Positions 6,281-7,655 of a stretch of 7,655 bases of DNA are shown in pieces. The position numbers were made by a program, and so were the translations under genes. How positions within the stretch are numbered: the first letter of the stretch is position 1; every line of letters starts with the position of its first letter. The stretch lies in contig JBDTYA010000280.1 in assembly GCA_040005915.1 (NCBI GenBank), positions 1 through 7,655 of the forward strand. The letters are read 5' to 3'. Origin of the DNA: JAENVT01 sp040005915. GTDB lineage: Bacteria > Actinomycetota > Acidimicrobiia > Acidimicrobiales > Ilumatobacteraceae. A model generated the notes under the pieces. That model did no database searches. It was not told the DNA's origin and was given only the letters and a program-made list of their open reading frames with translations.

Positions 6281-7655
<1,375 letters not shown>

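Overview
The window is G+C-rich, densely coding DNA. It looks like chromosomal sequence of a high-GC Gram-positive bacterium (Actinomycetota). The grounds are codon choice with G or C at most third positions, several lipoproteins with Thr/Pro/Ser-rich linkers, an actinobacterial-style ABC-F protein, a DUF2752 protein, and promoter-like motifs that sit almost directly on start codons, as in leaderless transcription. An affiliation near Acidimicrobiia is possible, but that is a guess from overall style and no marker in the window settles it.

There are eight protein genes: six complete and two cut by the window edges. The left part (1-4105) is mostly cell-envelope genes. A lipoprotein with PD40/WD40-like repeats runs leftward off the window (1-725). 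It is divergent, across 40 bp, from a lipoprotein M23 metallopeptidase (766-1485). Next on the + strand come the large-conductance mechanosensitive channel MscL (1587-1979), an SGNH/GDSL-type lipoprotein with a long Pro/Thr tail (2057-3103) and an aldo/keto reductase (3131-4105). The last two are 27 bp apart and may share a transcript.

The right part (4162-7655) holds a small DUF2752 membrane protein on the - strand and, divergent from it across 61 bp, a complete ABC-F ATPase (4664-6280). A class I (iron-sulfur) fumarate hydratase on the - strand (6281-7655) loses its N-terminus at the right edge. The ABC-F and fumarase genes converge with no base between their stop codons.

Read as a whole, this is an ordinary core-genome region: cell-wall maintenance, osmotic protection, translation-associated ATPase, redox enzyme and TCA-cycle enzyme. 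I see no mobile element, CRISPR array, tRNA, rRNA, toxin-antitoxin pair or defence system. The points most worth a second look are the left-edge lipoprotein paired with the M23 lipoprotein, the SGNH lipoprotein with an unusual tail, the DUF2752 protein with a conserved three-cysteine motif, the back-to-back promoters between 4603 and 4663, and the zero-gap tail-to-tail gene pair.
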